This document shows positions 16,418 through 25,792 of a DNA stretch of 64,000 nt, one piece after another. A program made the position numbers and the translations under genes. Location: positions 348,398 to 412,397 of the forward strand of contig JAHDGJ010000001.1 of NCBI GenBank assembly GCA_020627705.1. Direction: 5' to 3'. The stretch is from Saprospiraceae bacterium (GTDB lineage: Bacteria; Bacteroidota; Bacteroidia; Chitinophagales; Saprospiraceae). The notes below the pieces were generated by a model. That model searched no databases. It was not told the DNA's origin and saw nothing but the letters and a program-made list of their open reading frames with translations. Each line of letters starts with the position of its first letter. Positions within the stretch are counted from its first letter, which is position 1.

Positions 16418-16978
16418 ATGTCACGAACATCCACATATAGTTATAAAACAACTGCCCTACATTGGCTCATGCTGTTGCTACTGATTTTTGGTGGAGCCCA
16501 AGTATACGCACAAAATAAAACAGAAGGCAATTATGAAGTCTATTTCTTTCTTTTAGATGAATGTAAAATATGCCAATACTATGGCCCTCAGTTAGAAGCA
16601 TTTCATGAGCAATATCCGCAATTTGTTTTTAAAGGCTACTTCCCAAATTTTTCCTCTAAGAAAAATAATATTCAAAAGTTTAAAGAAACTTTCGGAATCA
16701 CTTTTGATCTTAAAACAGATTATTTTAAATCAAAAAGTAAGGCCTTCGATCTCGAAATTTTACCTTCTGTTGTAGTATATGACCCTGTCGAAAACCAGGT
16801 ACTCTATAAGGGAAGAATCGATGATGCTTTCACTGCTGTTGGAAGGCGAAAAAAGGTCATACGCTCTAAAGATTTACTAACCATTTTGGAGGCAATCGCA
16901 AATCAAACCCCGATCCCCTACTCTTTTAAGCAACCTGTTGGATGTTTTATTAATTTTGCAGACAAGATTTCGAATTAA
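16418..16978 (+). CDS. Exported thioredoxin-like protein
   Basis: A 186-residue protein with an N-terminal signal segment ending in VYAQ (residue 32) and a thioredoxin fold. The redox pair is CKIC (Cys49 and Cys52) in DECKICQYYGP, and the cis-proline region is ILPSVVVYDP. It ends 11 bp before a cytochrome c/copper monooxygenase-like gene. Related paired genes, in which a redoxin precedes a c-type cytochrome monooxygenase protein, occur in Bacteroidota and Planctomycetota to my knowledge. It may deliver electrons or maintain thiols for its neighbour in the periplasm or at the surface (inference). Confidence 0.72.
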   Translation: MSRTSTYSYKTTALHWLMLLLLIFGGAQVYAQNKTEGNYEVYFFLLDECKICQYYGPQLEAFHEQYPQFVFKGYFPNFSSKKNNIQKFKETFGITFDLKTDYFKSKSKAFDLEILPSVVVYDPVENQVLYKGRIDDAFTAVGRRKKVIRSKDLLTILEAIANQTPIPYSFKQPVGCFINFADKISN

Positions 16979-16989
16979 ATTTCCGATCC

Positions 16990-18582
16990 ATGAAAATAAT
17001 TTTCTCTCTATTTTTCTCCCTTATTGGATTTTCAATTTTTGCACAAACGTTTACTGAAGACGTTGCCGAAATCATTTACAACAAATGTTCGGTATGCCAC
17101 AGACCTGGAGAAATTGGACCAATGTCTTTCACCAATTATGAAGAAGTAAGTAATTGGGCACAGACTATAAAGTTTGTAACCTCAATAGGATACATGCCTC
17201 CTTGGCAAGCTGATCCAGGTTATTCGCATTTCCTAGGAGAAAACTTTTTAACCGCAGAAGAAAAAACTTTAATCGCAAATTGGGCAGATAATGGTGCGGT
17301 TCAAGGACCAACAGCCGCTGAACCTTCTTTCCCAGATTTTCCAGAAGGTTCTCTGCTGGGTGAACCAGACCTTGTACTATCTTTTGCGGAAGCACATACG
17401 CATATCGGGAACAACGACGACGAATACAGATATTTCGTTTTACCTACCGGATTAACGGAAGACAAAATTGTAAAGGCCATAGAATTTAGACCTGGAAATA
17501 CCAAGATAGTTCATCACGCACTTATGTTTGAAGATTTGACAGGTGCAGCTGCTCAAAACGATGCAGAAACCCCTGAATATGGATTTGAAGGTTTTGGTGG
17601 ATTTGGAGATGACATGACGGATTTAGGTGTGCTGAGTCAAAAGCAATATCCAGGATATGTACCTGGTCAAAAAGCCCTATTTTTTCCAGATGGAATGGGC
17701 CAAACGATGTCGGCAGGAGCAGACTTAGTCATACAAGTGCATTATGCCCCTTGGCCAACAAACGAAACGGACAGCAGTTCGGTAAACATATTTTTTGCCG
17801 ATGATAATGAAATCGTTGACCGCTATGTCCAAGACACCATCATGCTGCCTTTCAACATTGCTCCAGGTGGATTTCTTGGGTTTGTGAATTTTAGACTGGA
17901 TCCGGAAGAGATTCAGACTTTTCATGGCACATATGTACTTGAAGAAGATTTGAGTTTCATTGGTCTTTCTCCACATATGCATTTGATTGGAGAGGATTGG
18001 GAAGTTTATTTAGAACACCAAGATGGTACGCGCACCAATATGATCAGTATTCCGGAGTGGGATTTTAACTGGCAAGGAAATTATTTCTTTCCAAGATTGA
18101 TCGTAGGAAGAGCTGGAGATGTGGTGCATGCTTTTGCAACATATGATAACACCTCAGAAAACCCAAACAATCCGACCATCCCACCTAAAACCGTTTCGTG
18201 GGGAGAAAAAACAACCGACGAAATGTATTATTTGCCTTTAAGTTATGTGCCTTATCAGGATGGAGATGAAGACATCATCTTTGATCAAGTACTTAATACT
18301 GATGATCAAATTGATCTAAGCAAAACAATTTTAAATTCGATTTCTCCTAATCCTGTGGAAGACATCGCACAAATTTCATTTGATGTAAATCATGCAACTA
18401 GTTTTTCTCTGGACATCGTGGACATCAATGGTGTGCTTATTCGAAGCATTAGAACGAATGAATTTTTTACTAAAGGCAAGCATATAGTAAATTTCAAAAC
18501 GGCCACTTTGAGTTCAGGCATTTACTTTGTTAGATTGACGGCAAGCGGCTTATCTCAAATTCAAAAATTCGTAAAACCTTAA
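16990..18582 (+). CDS. Cytochrome c / copper type II monooxygenase-like protein with T9SS type A tail
   Basis: A 530-residue exported protein. A signal peptide (to FAQ, residue 19) precedes a small haem c domain with CSVCH (Cys33, Cys36, His37), and a Met ligand candidate lies in GYMPPWQ. The middle resembles the two-domain ascorbate-dependent monooxygenases (PHM/DBM type): IVHHALM, VIQVHYAPW and HMHLIG are potential copper-binding histidine clusters. The C-terminal 80 residues are a T9SS type A sorting domain (SISPNPVEDIAQIS to IQKFVKP). It follows a thioredoxin-like gene by 11 bp. The substrate is unknown; copper binding is inferred from the His pattern. Confidence 0.78.
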   Translation: MKIIFSLFFSLIGFSIFAQTFTEDVAEIIYNKCSVCHRPGEIGPMSFTNYEEVSNWAQTIKFVTSIGYMPPWQADPGYSHFLGENFLTAEEKTLIANWADNGAVQGPTAAEPSFPDFPEGSLLGEPDLVLSFAEAHTHIGNNDDEYRYFVLPTGLTEDKIVKAIEFRPGNTKIVHHALMFEDLTGAAAQNDAETPEYGFEGFGGFGDDMTDLGVLSQKQYPGYVPGQKALFFPDGMGQTMSAGADLVIQVHYAPWPTNETDSSSVNIFFADDNEIVDRYVQDTIMLPFNIAPGGFLGFVNFRLDPEEIQTFHGTYVLEEDLSFIGLSPHMHLIGEDWEVYLEHQDGTRTNMISIPEWDFNWQGNYFFPRLIVGRAGDVVHAFATYDNTSENPNNPTIPPKTVSWGEKTTDEMYYLPLSYVPYQDGDEDIIFDQVLNTDDQIDLSKTILNSISPNPVEDIAQISFDVNHATSFSLDIVDINGVLIRSIRTNEFFTKGKHIVNFKTATLSSGIYFVRLTASGLSQIQKFVKP

Positions 18583-18605
18583 TTACAAATCAAAATATAA
18601 ATTGT

Positions 18606-18632
18606 AAAGGCTGCCTGTCGGTAGCCTTTTTT
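18606..18632 (+). terminator. Rho-independent terminator after the monooxygenase-like gene
   Basis: A 10-bp stem aaaggctgcc/ggtagccttt (one G-T pair, loop tgtc) followed by a T-rich tract, 23 bp after the stop codon and 16 bp before pgk. Confidence 0.88.
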
Positions 18633-18648
18633 ATTTAAATGATAAATC

Positions 18649-19860
18649 ATGAAGCTTACAGATTTAAATTTAGCAGACCAAAGAGTTTTAGTTCGTGTGG
18701 ATTTTAATGTTCCCTTAGATAAGAATCTTCAGGTGAGCGATATGACAAGAATTGAAAAAGCACTTCCAACACTGAATTACATTTTGGAGCAAGGAGGCAG
18801 ATTAATTTTACTTTCACATTTGGGAAGACCACAAAAAAAGAAATTAGAAAATGGAGAGCTCGATGTCAAAAAATTTACGCTCCAGAATATCATTCCGTCG
18901 CTTTCGAAAGCCCTAGACAAAGAGGTAAGCTTTGCGGATAATATCTTTGGTACCAAAGCTACTTCACAGAGCCTTGCCCTAAAAAATGGCGAGATACTGC
19001 TCATTGAAAACACTCGATTTCACGAGCAAGAATCTAAAGGTGATTTAGAATTTGCTTCTAGATTAGCTGCCCTGGGAGATGTTTATGTAAATGATGCTTT
19101 TGGCACCGCTCATAGAGCACATGCTTCGACCACTACCGTGGCAAAATTCTTTCCTGCACATCGAAAGGCGGCAGGACTTTTATTGGAAAAAGAAATCGAA
19201 TCGGCCAAGTCTTTGACTGATAGCCCCAAAAGACCTTTTGTTGCTATTGTTGGCGGCGCAAAGGTTTCGGATAAAATACAATTGCTCTATAGATTGATAG
19301 AAAAAGTAAATAAGATAATTATAGGCGGAGGTATGGCTTATACTTTTATAAAGGCTGCAGGAGGTAAGATTGGCAATTCGCTCTGTGAAGATGATTATTT
19401 AGATTTAGCCAATGAGATCGTACAAAAAGCCAAAGAGGCCAATGTAGATTTATACCTCCCTCTTGACAGCAGGTGTAGCAAAGAGTTCAAAGACATCGAA
19501 CCAGTCATATATTCTAGCAATGATATTCCCGATGATATGATGGGCTTAGATGTTGGACCTAAAAGTGAAGAACAATTTTCAAAAGTTTTGGAGGGATCCA
19601 AGTCTATTTTGTGGAATGGCCCTCTTGGTGTTTTCGAATTTTCAAATTATTCCAAAGGCACTTTTTCTATGGCCGATGCCATTGCGAAGGCCACTTCTAA
19701 TGGAGCTTTTTCGCTTATTGGAGGAGGAGATTCTGTTTCTGCGGTCAACAAATCAGGCTTAAGCCAAAAAGTAAGTCATATCTCGACTGGAGGTGGAGCC
19801 ATGCTCGAATTATTAGAAGGAAAAGTCTTGCCCGGCATACAAGCTCTGGATATTAGCTAA
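18649..19860 (+). CDS. pgk: Phosphoglycerate kinase
   Basis: A 403-residue glycolytic enzyme, transferring phosphate from 1,3-bisphosphoglycerate to ADP in the cytoplasm. Signatures: VRVDFNVPLD near the N-terminus, LLSHLGRP, GDVYVNDAFGTAHRAHAS, the hinge-side GGAKVSDKI, LWNGPLGVFE and the nucleotide-binding IGGGDSVSAV near the C-terminus. Full length for the family. It starts 16 bp after a terminator. The following outer membrane protein gene begins about 40 bp downstream. Confidence 0.97.
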   Translation: MKLTDLNLADQRVLVRVDFNVPLDKNLQVSDMTRIEKALPTLNYILEQGGRLILLSHLGRPQKKKLENGELDVKKFTLQNIIPSLSKALDKEVSFADNIFGTKATSQSLALKNGEILLIENTRFHEQESKGDLEFASRLAALGDVYVNDAFGTAHRAHASTTTVAKFFPAHRKAAGLLLEKEIESAKSLTDSPKRPFVAIVGGAKVSDKIQLLYRLIEKVNKIIIGGGMAYTFIKAAGGKIGNSLCEDDYLDLANEIVQKAKEANVDLYLPLDSRCSKEFKDIEPVIYSSNDIPDDMMGLDVGPKSEEQFSKVLEGSKSILWNGPLGVFEFSNYSKGTFSMADAIAKATSNGAFSLIGGGDSVSAVNKSGLSQKVSHISTGGGAMLELLEGKVLPGIQALDIS

Positions 19861-19900
19861 GAGATAGAAACTATATTTGAAAAAGAAGCACTTGATCTAT

Positions 19901-20641
19901 ATGTATCGTTACATTCTAATTTTTCTTTTATTCCCATTTTATAGCGAAGCGCAATCGGACACCTCAGCTTATCAAGGTCAGATCAGGATGCTCCAATTAG
20001 ATTATGGCTTTCATCAACCTATTGGAGATTTAAACGAGCGTTTTGGATTTTTTAATTCGTTTGGTGGAGGCTTTGCTGTGCTAACAAAAAATGACTTTCA
20101 ATTTCAATTGGGTGCTAATTTTTTCTTTGGCAACCGTGTTGAAACAGACGTATTAAGTGAATTACGTGCAGACAGTGGTCTCCTTATTGGAGGAGATGGA
20201 AGAGATGCCCTTTCGTTCCTCAGAATGAGAGGCGCAAAGTTTAAATTTATGGCGGGAAAAATCTTTAGAACTAATCTTAAAAACCGCAACGGCCTAAAAG
20301 TAATGTTTGGTTTTGCTCATCAAAGCAATTGGATAAGAATACAAGACGATAGCCGTTCTCTCACTCAAATTTCTGGTGACTACATTTATGGCTACGATCG
20401 ATTGGCCTCAGGATTTTCTTTGGAAGAATTTATTGGATATCAAGTATTAGGCAAAAACAGCAGACTCAACTTTTATGCAGGTTTGGAAGCTTCCCAATCT
20501 TTTAATTCTTTTCGTCGCAAATTCAATTTTGGAGAACCATCACTATATGGCAAAAAAACTTTGGATATTATTTTAGGCATCCGCGTAGGTGTGATGATAA
20601 CCTTTTATAACTTCGAAGCACCAGAAGAAATCTATTATTGA
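19901..20641 (+). CDS. Predicted outer membrane beta-barrel protein
   Basis: A 246-residue protein with a signal peptide (MYRYILIFLLFPFY to SEAQS) when read from the ATG at 19901; a TTG at 19877 extends the frame by eight residues. The mature sequence has alternating hydrophobic strands, many aromatic residues and a terminal amphipathic strand (GVMITFYNF), as in small porin-like barrels. No specific family motif was recognised. Its stop codon overlaps the waaA start, so it is co-transcribed with the Kdo transferase and rfaE1-like genes, which suggests an outer-membrane or LPS-related role (inference). Confidence 0.7.
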   Translation: MYRYILIFLLFPFYSEAQSDTSAYQGQIRMLQLDYGFHQPIGDLNERFGFFNSFGGGFAVLTKNDFQFQLGANFFFGNRVETDVLSELRADSGLLIGGDGRDALSFLRMRGAKFKFMAGKIFRTNLKNRNGLKVMFGFAHQSNWIRIQDDSRSLTQISGDYIYGYDRLASGFSLEEFIGYQVLGKNSRLNFYAGLEASQSFNSFRRKFNFGEPSLYGKKTLDIILGIRVGVMITFYNFEAPEEIYY

Positions 20642-21846
20642 TACGTGTGTTGTATAGTTTTGCCATCTTTGTTTATAAGCTCGCACTAACGCTTGCTAGC
20701 CCATTCAATACTAAGGCGAAACGAAGCATTCAAATTAGAAGACAGCAAGATCTTTCTATTCTAAAAAACTATTCAAAGGCTTATTGGTTTCATTGCAGCT
20801 CATTGGGAGAACTAGAACAGGCCTATCCTCTAATGAAAGAATGTAAGCATGCTGGAAAGGCTGTTGTGGTGAGTTTATTTTCAACTTCTGGATTTGATTA
20901 TTGGCAAAAATATGAGCTTATAGACCATGCTTTTTTGCTTCCGTTTGACACAAAATCCAATGCGCAAAAATTAATGCAGGAGTTTAATCCCAGCAAAGTC
21001 TATTGGGTGAAAAACGATTTCTTTTTCAACTTCTTTGCAGCAATAACTATTGAGAAAATCCCTTTGTATCTATTTTCTGTAAAACTATATCAAGGGCATT
21101 TTCTTTTTAATCCAATGTTCAAATCATTCTTGTCCTTTTTAAAGAAAATAACCTTCATATATTGTATAGACAACCAGAGCTACACCCTTCTAAAAGATCA
21201 AGGTTTCACCAACGTAAAGTTATCTGGCGATACTCGAGTACACCGTGTAAAAAATCGAGTGCTCGCAGTACAAAAGCTTGATTGGATACTACAATGGAAA
21301 AAAGAAGATTTTTTGATCATATATGCGAGTATTCATCCTGAAGATTTTGCTGTACTTAGCTTCCTTAATGAAGAAAACATTAAACACCTCATTGTTCCCC
21401 ATGAGATACACGGTCCACAAAACGAACAAATACAACAGCGTATTTCAATTGATTTTGAGGAATACTCAAAAGATAAAACATTGACTAAAAATGTTGTCTT
21501 GTTAAATAAAGTGGGAATACTCTTCGACTGCTATCAGTATGCAGACTTAGTTTATGTTGGAGGCGGATTCTCAAAAGGCATACACAATATTCTAGAACCT
21601 ACCGTATTTGGAACATCGGTTATCTTTGGCCCAAATCACACTAAGTTTTGGGAGGCCACCCATTTTTTAGCATTAAATCTAGCAAAAGAAGTGACTAATA
21701 AAGCAGAGTTCCTCGATTTGGTAATGCTGCAGCATCAAAGCCCGCACTTAGCTTTAAAAGCCAAAATGGAATATGAAGCCTTTTACAGCGCTTACCCCAA
21801 CTTCGCCAAACAAATTTTTGATCATACGCATAAGCACAATGTCTAA
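20638..21846 (+). CDS. waaA: 3-deoxy-D-manno-octulosonic acid (Kdo) transferase
   Basis: A 402-residue inner-membrane-associated glycosyltransferase (GT30) that adds Kdo to lipid A precursor from CMP-Kdo. The N-terminal membrane anchor is followed by WFHCSSLGELEQ (matching the family's GE active-site segment), LPFDTKSNAQKLM, and in the C-terminal half LSGDTRVHRV, the Bacteroidota form of the GDTRFDRV motif, and YVGGGFSKGIHNILEP. The start is TTG at 20638, in a TTGA overlap with the preceding stop. It is directly followed by the rfaE1-like kinase, consistent with LPS inner-core synthesis. Confidence 0.92.
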   Translation: MIRVLYSFAIFVYKLALTLASPFNTKAKRSIQIRRQQDLSILKNYSKAYWFHCSSLGELEQAYPLMKECKHAGKAVVVSLFSTSGFDYWQKYELIDHAFLLPFDTKSNAQKLMQEFNPSKVYWVKNDFFFNFFAAITIEKIPLYLFSVKLYQGHFLFNPMFKSFLSFLKKITFIYCIDNQSYTLLKDQGFTNVKLSGDTRVHRVKNRVLAVQKLDWILQWKKEDFLIIYASIHPEDFAVLSFLNEENIKHLIVPHEIHGPQNEQIQQRISIDFEEYSKDKTLTKNVVLLNKVGILFDCYQYADLVYVGGGFSKGIHNILEPTVFGTSVIFGPNHTKFWEATHFLALNLAKEVTNKAEFLDLVMLQHQSPHLALKAKMEYEAFYSAYPNFAKQIFDHTHKHNV

Positions 21847-22841
21847 TGAATAGTCCAATGAATAAAAAACATGTACTTGTGATTGGAGACATCATGTTGG
21901 ACAAATACCATTACGGCAGCTCATCCCGCAGATCACCAGAAGCAGATGTGCCTGTGTTAGATTTGAATGAAACCAGATCTGGAGCAGGTGGTGCAGCAAA
22001 CGTTGCGTTATGTTTGGCTCACTTGGATCTGAATGTAAGTTTAATCGGAATCATAGGCAAGGATCACAATGGCACAGAACTCAAAAATCTTCTTCAAAAT
22101 AACAGCAATTTTATCGACATCAATTTAATCGAAGATCCAGATCGCCCGACAACGACAAAAACAAGAATTATTTCCGATCAAAAGCATTTGCTTCGAATTG
22201 ATAAGGAAAACAAAAATGAAATCACGGAAACTCAACAGTCCATCATTTTAGACCATTTGATTGAAGGCCACAAATCCGATACGTATCAAGCAGTGATTCT
22301 TCAGGATTATGATAAAGGAATATTTTCAGAATCCCTGATTGAAAAGATTTTAAACTTCTGCCAAAAACGTGGTGTAAAAACTTTGATTGATCCCAAACAC
22401 AAAAATTTCTTTTCTTATCAATCCCCCACTCTTTTCAAACCTAATTTAAACGAACTAGGGGTTGCGCTAAACAAAAATCTTAACACACATTCAGTCGAAG
22501 ACATTACAAAAGAGTTGAGTAAATTAAAGGCTAAAATTCAAGCTTCCTTTTACTTGATCACAATGAGTTCTAATGGGATCCTTCTTCATCATGAGGGTAA
22601 AACACTGTATCAAAAAGCGCATCAAATCCAAAATCCTGATGTTTGTGGTGCCGGAGATGCAGTATTGGCAGCTGCAAGTAAAGCTTTAATCGACAATCTT
22701 AGCATAGAGCAAATGCTAAAGCTCTGTAATAGAGCTGGTTACCTCAGTTGCCTCGAAGTAGGCGTTCATCCAGAAGCTTTGAAAAAAATGACAAAAAAAA
22801 CACCAAGTCTTTACGAAGACATTAAAATTAAATATGTATAA
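21846..22841 (+). CDS. PfkB sugar kinase, RfaE1-like (heptose-7-phosphate kinase type)
   Basis: A 331-residue kinase of the PfkB/ribokinase family. It shows the RfaE1 pattern VIGDIMLDKYHYG at the N-terminus, GGAANVALCLA, and the C-terminal anion hole with catalytic Asp in CGAGDAVLAA. RfaE1 phosphorylates D-glycero-D-manno-heptose-7-phosphate at C1 for LPS core biosynthesis; the nucleotidyltransferase half (RfaE2) is absent, so this is a single-domain form. It overlaps the waaA stop by one base (TAATG); an in-frame ATG at 21858 is an alternative start. The substrate is inferred from similarity and from the neighbouring waaA. Confidence 0.85.
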   Translation: MNSPMNKKHVLVIGDIMLDKYHYGSSSRRSPEADVPVLDLNETRSGAGGAANVALCLAHLDLNVSLIGIIGKDHNGTELKNLLQNNSNFIDINLIEDPDRPTTTKTRIISDQKHLLRIDKENKNEITETQQSIILDHLIEGHKSDTYQAVILQDYDKGIFSESLIEKILNFCQKRGVKTLIDPKHKNFFSYQSPTLFKPNLNELGVALNKNLNTHSVEDITKELSKLKAKIQASFYLITMSSNGILLHHEGKTLYQKAHQIQNPDVCGAGDAVLAAASKALIDNLSIEQMLKLCNRAGYLSCLEVGVHPEALKKMTKKTPSLYEDIKIKYV

Positions 22842-22860
22842 GTTTTAAAGCGTACATTGA

Positions 22861-22868
22861 TACTTTTG
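22861..22868 (+). promoter_or_regulatory. Promoter -7 box for the PA-domain T9SS gene
   Basis: TACTTTTG matches TAnnTTTG and lies 69 bp before the ATG at 22938, which would give a leader of about 63 nt. No convincing -33 box is seen. Confidence 0.45.
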
Positions 22869-22937
22869 AAGTGTATAATTTTTTATTTTTAACGACTTGA
22901 ATGTCTAACAACAATAATAAAATCTAAAATCAATAAC

Positions 22938-25412
22938 ATGAAGAAATTTTTTACTAGAAAGGCTTTTTTACTTTCTGCCTTTGTTCTAGTCGCTTTTGGC
23001 TGGGCTAATGCGCAAGTAGTAAATACGCTAACCGTCACCGCTCCAGCAAGTGTAGAGGGTGATTATGTTGTATTAATTGTTCCAGGATTTGGACAACAAC
23101 TCACTGGTTCTCTCAGTGGTGAAGCTACTTTTGCAGACAACTCTGTAAGCATGGAACCTTGTGCAGACCAAGTTGTAGGTTCTTCTGTTCAAGGAAAGCT
23201 TGCTTTCATGGATAGAGGTAATTGTGAATACGGAACAAAAGCTTTAGCTGCGGAAAACGCTGGTGCTATCGCAGTCGTCATTTGCAACAACGATACTGAC
23301 AATCCTGACGCACGACCTGACAACTTTGGCGGTGGAGTGGATGGAGATATGGTTTCTATCCCTGCAATGGCTATGTCTTACAACGACTGTCAAACAATCA
23401 GAGTTGAAGCAGAAGCTGGAGATGTTGATTTTGTTCTCTCGTTTCAATGTCAGCCTCCTAACTATGAGCCAGAAGTGATCTGGGGAAGAAATTCAGGTGA
23501 AGGAGATTTTGCTGGTGGATTAAATGATTGGACTGTTGAGTCTCAAGGAGATTCTTCATGGTACTACGAGGCATCTGGTTTTGCAGATGGTGCTTTTACT
23601 AGTAACACTATTCAATCGCCTACTGCATGTAATGGAGCTATGGTATTTTCTTCTGATCTCCTAGACAATGGTGGTACTTGGACTGGAACTACAGGTTCTG
23701 GAGCTGGTGGATGCCCAGCCCCTTGTGTAGGTTCATTGATTTCTCCGACTATTGATTTAACTCAATTTACAGGATTGGATGCCTTGTTCTTAGAATTCCA
23801 CCAATCATTCAGACACTTCGTGAGTACTCAATCATTATTGCTATTATCCAAAAATGGTGGAGTAACTTACCCAGATACGATTGTATTAAATGGTGATGCA
23901 GTGGTCAATGCTGCGGCTGTGGATGAAGTAGCTCGTGTTCCTTTATTTGGATACGAAAGTGCAAGTTCGTTAACTATGAAATTTGAGCACACTGGAAACT
24001 ACTATTTCTGGACTATTGATGATGTTAGAATTAGTAATCTTCCATCATTTGTTGATGTTCAATTAAACTCTAACTGGTATGCAGCTCCTGTACAATGGAA
24101 AACACCTGCGAATCAAATTGCTGAGCAAATTTTCCAAATCGACATGTTTAACAACGGTAACCTAACTGCAGATGTGGTAGAGTGTACCGTAAACATAAAT
24201 GACGAAGCAGGAACTTCTGTATATTCTCAAACTACTGATTTTAGTGGTTTAAACATCGGTGGGTTTGCTCTTGCAGAAAATGAAGCAACGACATTCCCTG
24301 CAACGATGAATATTTCTTCTTTGGCTCCTGGATTATATACCGGAACCTATGAAGTAAATGCTTCTGCAGGTGGTGTTGCGGATAATAACCCTGACAATAA
24401 TGTAGTAGACTTTTCATTTATCGTAACAGAAAACATTTTATCAAATTCTCCAAGTCAAGAAGACGTTGACGCCTTTGGCCTTTTTGCCATTGAGCCTGCA
24501 ACCGATGGTTCGATTTATTCTTGTCCTGATGCTTCACAGTGTGCACCTTTCTATGCCGCGGCAAGTCACTATTATGTGAGAACTAACGTAGATGGAAACG
24601 GTAACCCGTTGACGTTTACAAATGTTAGATTTGGAATTACTGAGGAAGAAGAAACCGCATCTGGTTTTGTTGATATCAACGTGTACAGACTTCCAGGAGG
24701 AGACGTTAATGTGGATGGTGCGGTTGCACCAGACGAAAGAGTATTAGTAGGTGCAAATTCAATAGTTGTAGATACAGTTGGTGATTTGACCCTTATTGAT
24801 GTTCCATTATGGAGAGCTGATGACACAGGCGTATTTGAAGGAGATCCAATCGAATTGGAGTCAAACTCTGACTACATGATTGCTTTTGTTACTCGTCCTT
24901 TAGCGGGTGCTCAAATCGATCTGTTGTCTTATCCAGCTAGTAGTACGACTTCTACAGTGGGTAGAAACTTCTACCACTTCCCTGCTGCCAATGCATTTGC
25001 GGCTGCTGGTTCAACTCGTTTTGTGGGTACAAGTTTGGAACCATTGGTTGATGGTACTGCTGGTGATTTTGCAAGTACAACGATGGGACTATGGACTATT
25101 AACACCTTGTACAACGAAGTTACTGTAGCTAACCCTGCATCAGGAGTAAATGATTTGAACGCTGATCTAAACATCACGTCTTATCCTAACCCTGCTACCA
25201 ATGTACTAAATCTTGACTTGTCGTTAGAAAATGCATCTGATGTAAAAGTTGAAATGTTTAACATTGAAGGAAGAAAAGTTATGGATAAAACTTGGATGAG
25301 TCTTCAAAATCAAACTGTGGTACTAAACGTTGCTGACTTACCTACAGGCACGTATACTTTAAAAGTGATTACTGCAGACGGCTTTATTGCTAAGAATGTG
25401 ATTATTGAGTAA
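22938..25412 (+). CDS. T9SS-exported protein with PA domain and type A sorting tail
   Basis: An 824-residue secreted or surface protein. A signal peptide ends at NAQ (about residue 25). A protease-associated (PA) domain spans about residues 60-150 (AFMDRGNCEYGTKALAAENAGAIAVVICNN is its core). Next comes a jelly-roll-like choice-of-anchor region (WTVESQGDSSW to FWTIDDVRIS), a CARDB/adhesion-like segment (NNGNLTADVV to DNNPDNNVVDFSF), a variable region, and a T9SS type A sorting domain (SYPNPATNVLNLDL to KNVIIE). No peptidase catalytic domain was found despite the PA module. Codon use looks like that of a well expressed gene. A promoter box and a strong terminator flank it as a single transcription unit. 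Confidence 0.85.
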   Translation: MKKFFTRKAFLLSAFVLVAFGWANAQVVNTLTVTAPASVEGDYVVLIVPGFGQQLTGSLSGEATFADNSVSMEPCADQVVGSSVQGKLAFMDRGNCEYGTKALAAENAGAIAVVICNNDTDNPDARPDNFGGGVDGDMVSIPAMAMSYNDCQTIRVEAEAGDVDFVLSFQCQPPNYEPEVIWGRNSGEGDFAGGLNDWTVESQGDSSWYYEASGFADGAFTSNTIQSPTACNGAMVFSSDLLDNGGTWTGTTGSGAGGCPAPCVGSLISPTIDLTQFTGLDALFLEFHQSFRHFVSTQSLLLLSKNGGVTYPDTIVLNGDAVVNAAAVDEVARVPLFGYESASSLTMKFEHTGNYYFWTIDDVRISNLPSFVDVQLNSNWYAAPVQWKTPANQIAEQIFQIDMFNNGNLTADVVECTVNINDEAGTSVYSQTTDFSGLNIGGFALAENEATTFPATMNISSLAPGLYTGTYEVNASAGGVADNNPDNNVVDFSFIVTENILSNSPSQEDVDAFGLFAIEPATDGSIYSCPDASQCAPFYAAASHYYVRTNVDGNGNPLTFTNVRFGITEEEETASGFVDINVYRLPGGDVNVDGAVAPDERVLVGANSIVVDTVGDLTLIDVPLWRADDTGVFEGDPIELESNSDYMIAFVTRPLAGAQIDLLSYPASSTTSTVGRNFYHFPAANAFAAAGSTRFVGTSLEPLVDGTAGDFASTTMGLWTINTLYNEVTVANPASGVNDLNADLNITSYPNPATNVLNLDLSLENASDVKVEMFNIEGRKVMDKTWMSLQNQTVVLNVADLPTGTYTLKVITADGFIAKNVIIE

Positions 25413-25436
25413 TACGCTCTAATCATTAGAAATATT

Positions 25437-25469
25437 AAGGCCGATCTAGTTTTAGATCGGCCTTTTTTT
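25437..25469 (+). terminator. Rho-independent terminator
   Basis: A perfect 12-bp stem aaggccgatcta/tagatcggcctt with loop gttt, then a run of T. It lies 25 bp after the PA-domain gene. The A-rich side gives some T on the minus strand too, so it may also serve the convergent DUF721 gene. Confidence 0.93.
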
Positions 25470-25495
25470 ATCCTATGCCTCAGAAAAATTAATTT

Positions 25496-25792
25496 CTAGT
25501 ATATTCTTATTTGGTGAATGATCTTGCTGTTTAATCTAGCATTCAAATTCCTCTGTAAAGCTTCTCTCCCATTGTGCAATTCTTGCTTAAAAGAAGAAGA
25601 ATCAATTTTTATAGTAAGGATATTTTTAAATAATCGTACTTCCTTGATGTAGGGAAAAAGTACTTCGCCAAATTCTTCCTTTAAAAAACCTTCAATTTTG
25701 GAGCTTAGGAATTTGTCTGACAACCTATTTTTCGAGGAGCCCAACAATCCGTTGATTACGTCCTTAATATGTTTTTCTTCAAATTTTTTCAT
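25496..25792 (-). CDS. DUF721 (DciA-like) domain protein
   Basis: A 98-residue protein of the DUF721 family, related to DciA, a replicative-helicase loader or helper in bacteria without DnaC. It has the family pattern: an N-terminal helix region ending in SKIEGFLKEEFG, then a KH-like part with LTIKIDSSSFKQELHNGREAL near the C-terminus. Its ATG overlaps the recF stop (ATGA), and recF-DUF721 adjacency is a common arrangement that supports a DNA replication role. No catalytic motif is visible. Confidence 0.82.
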   Translation of the reverse strand: MKKFEEKHIKDVINGLLGSSKNRLSDKFLSSKIEGFLKEEFGEVLFPYIKEVRLFKNILTIKIDSSSFKQELHNGREALQRNLNARLNSKIIHQIRIY

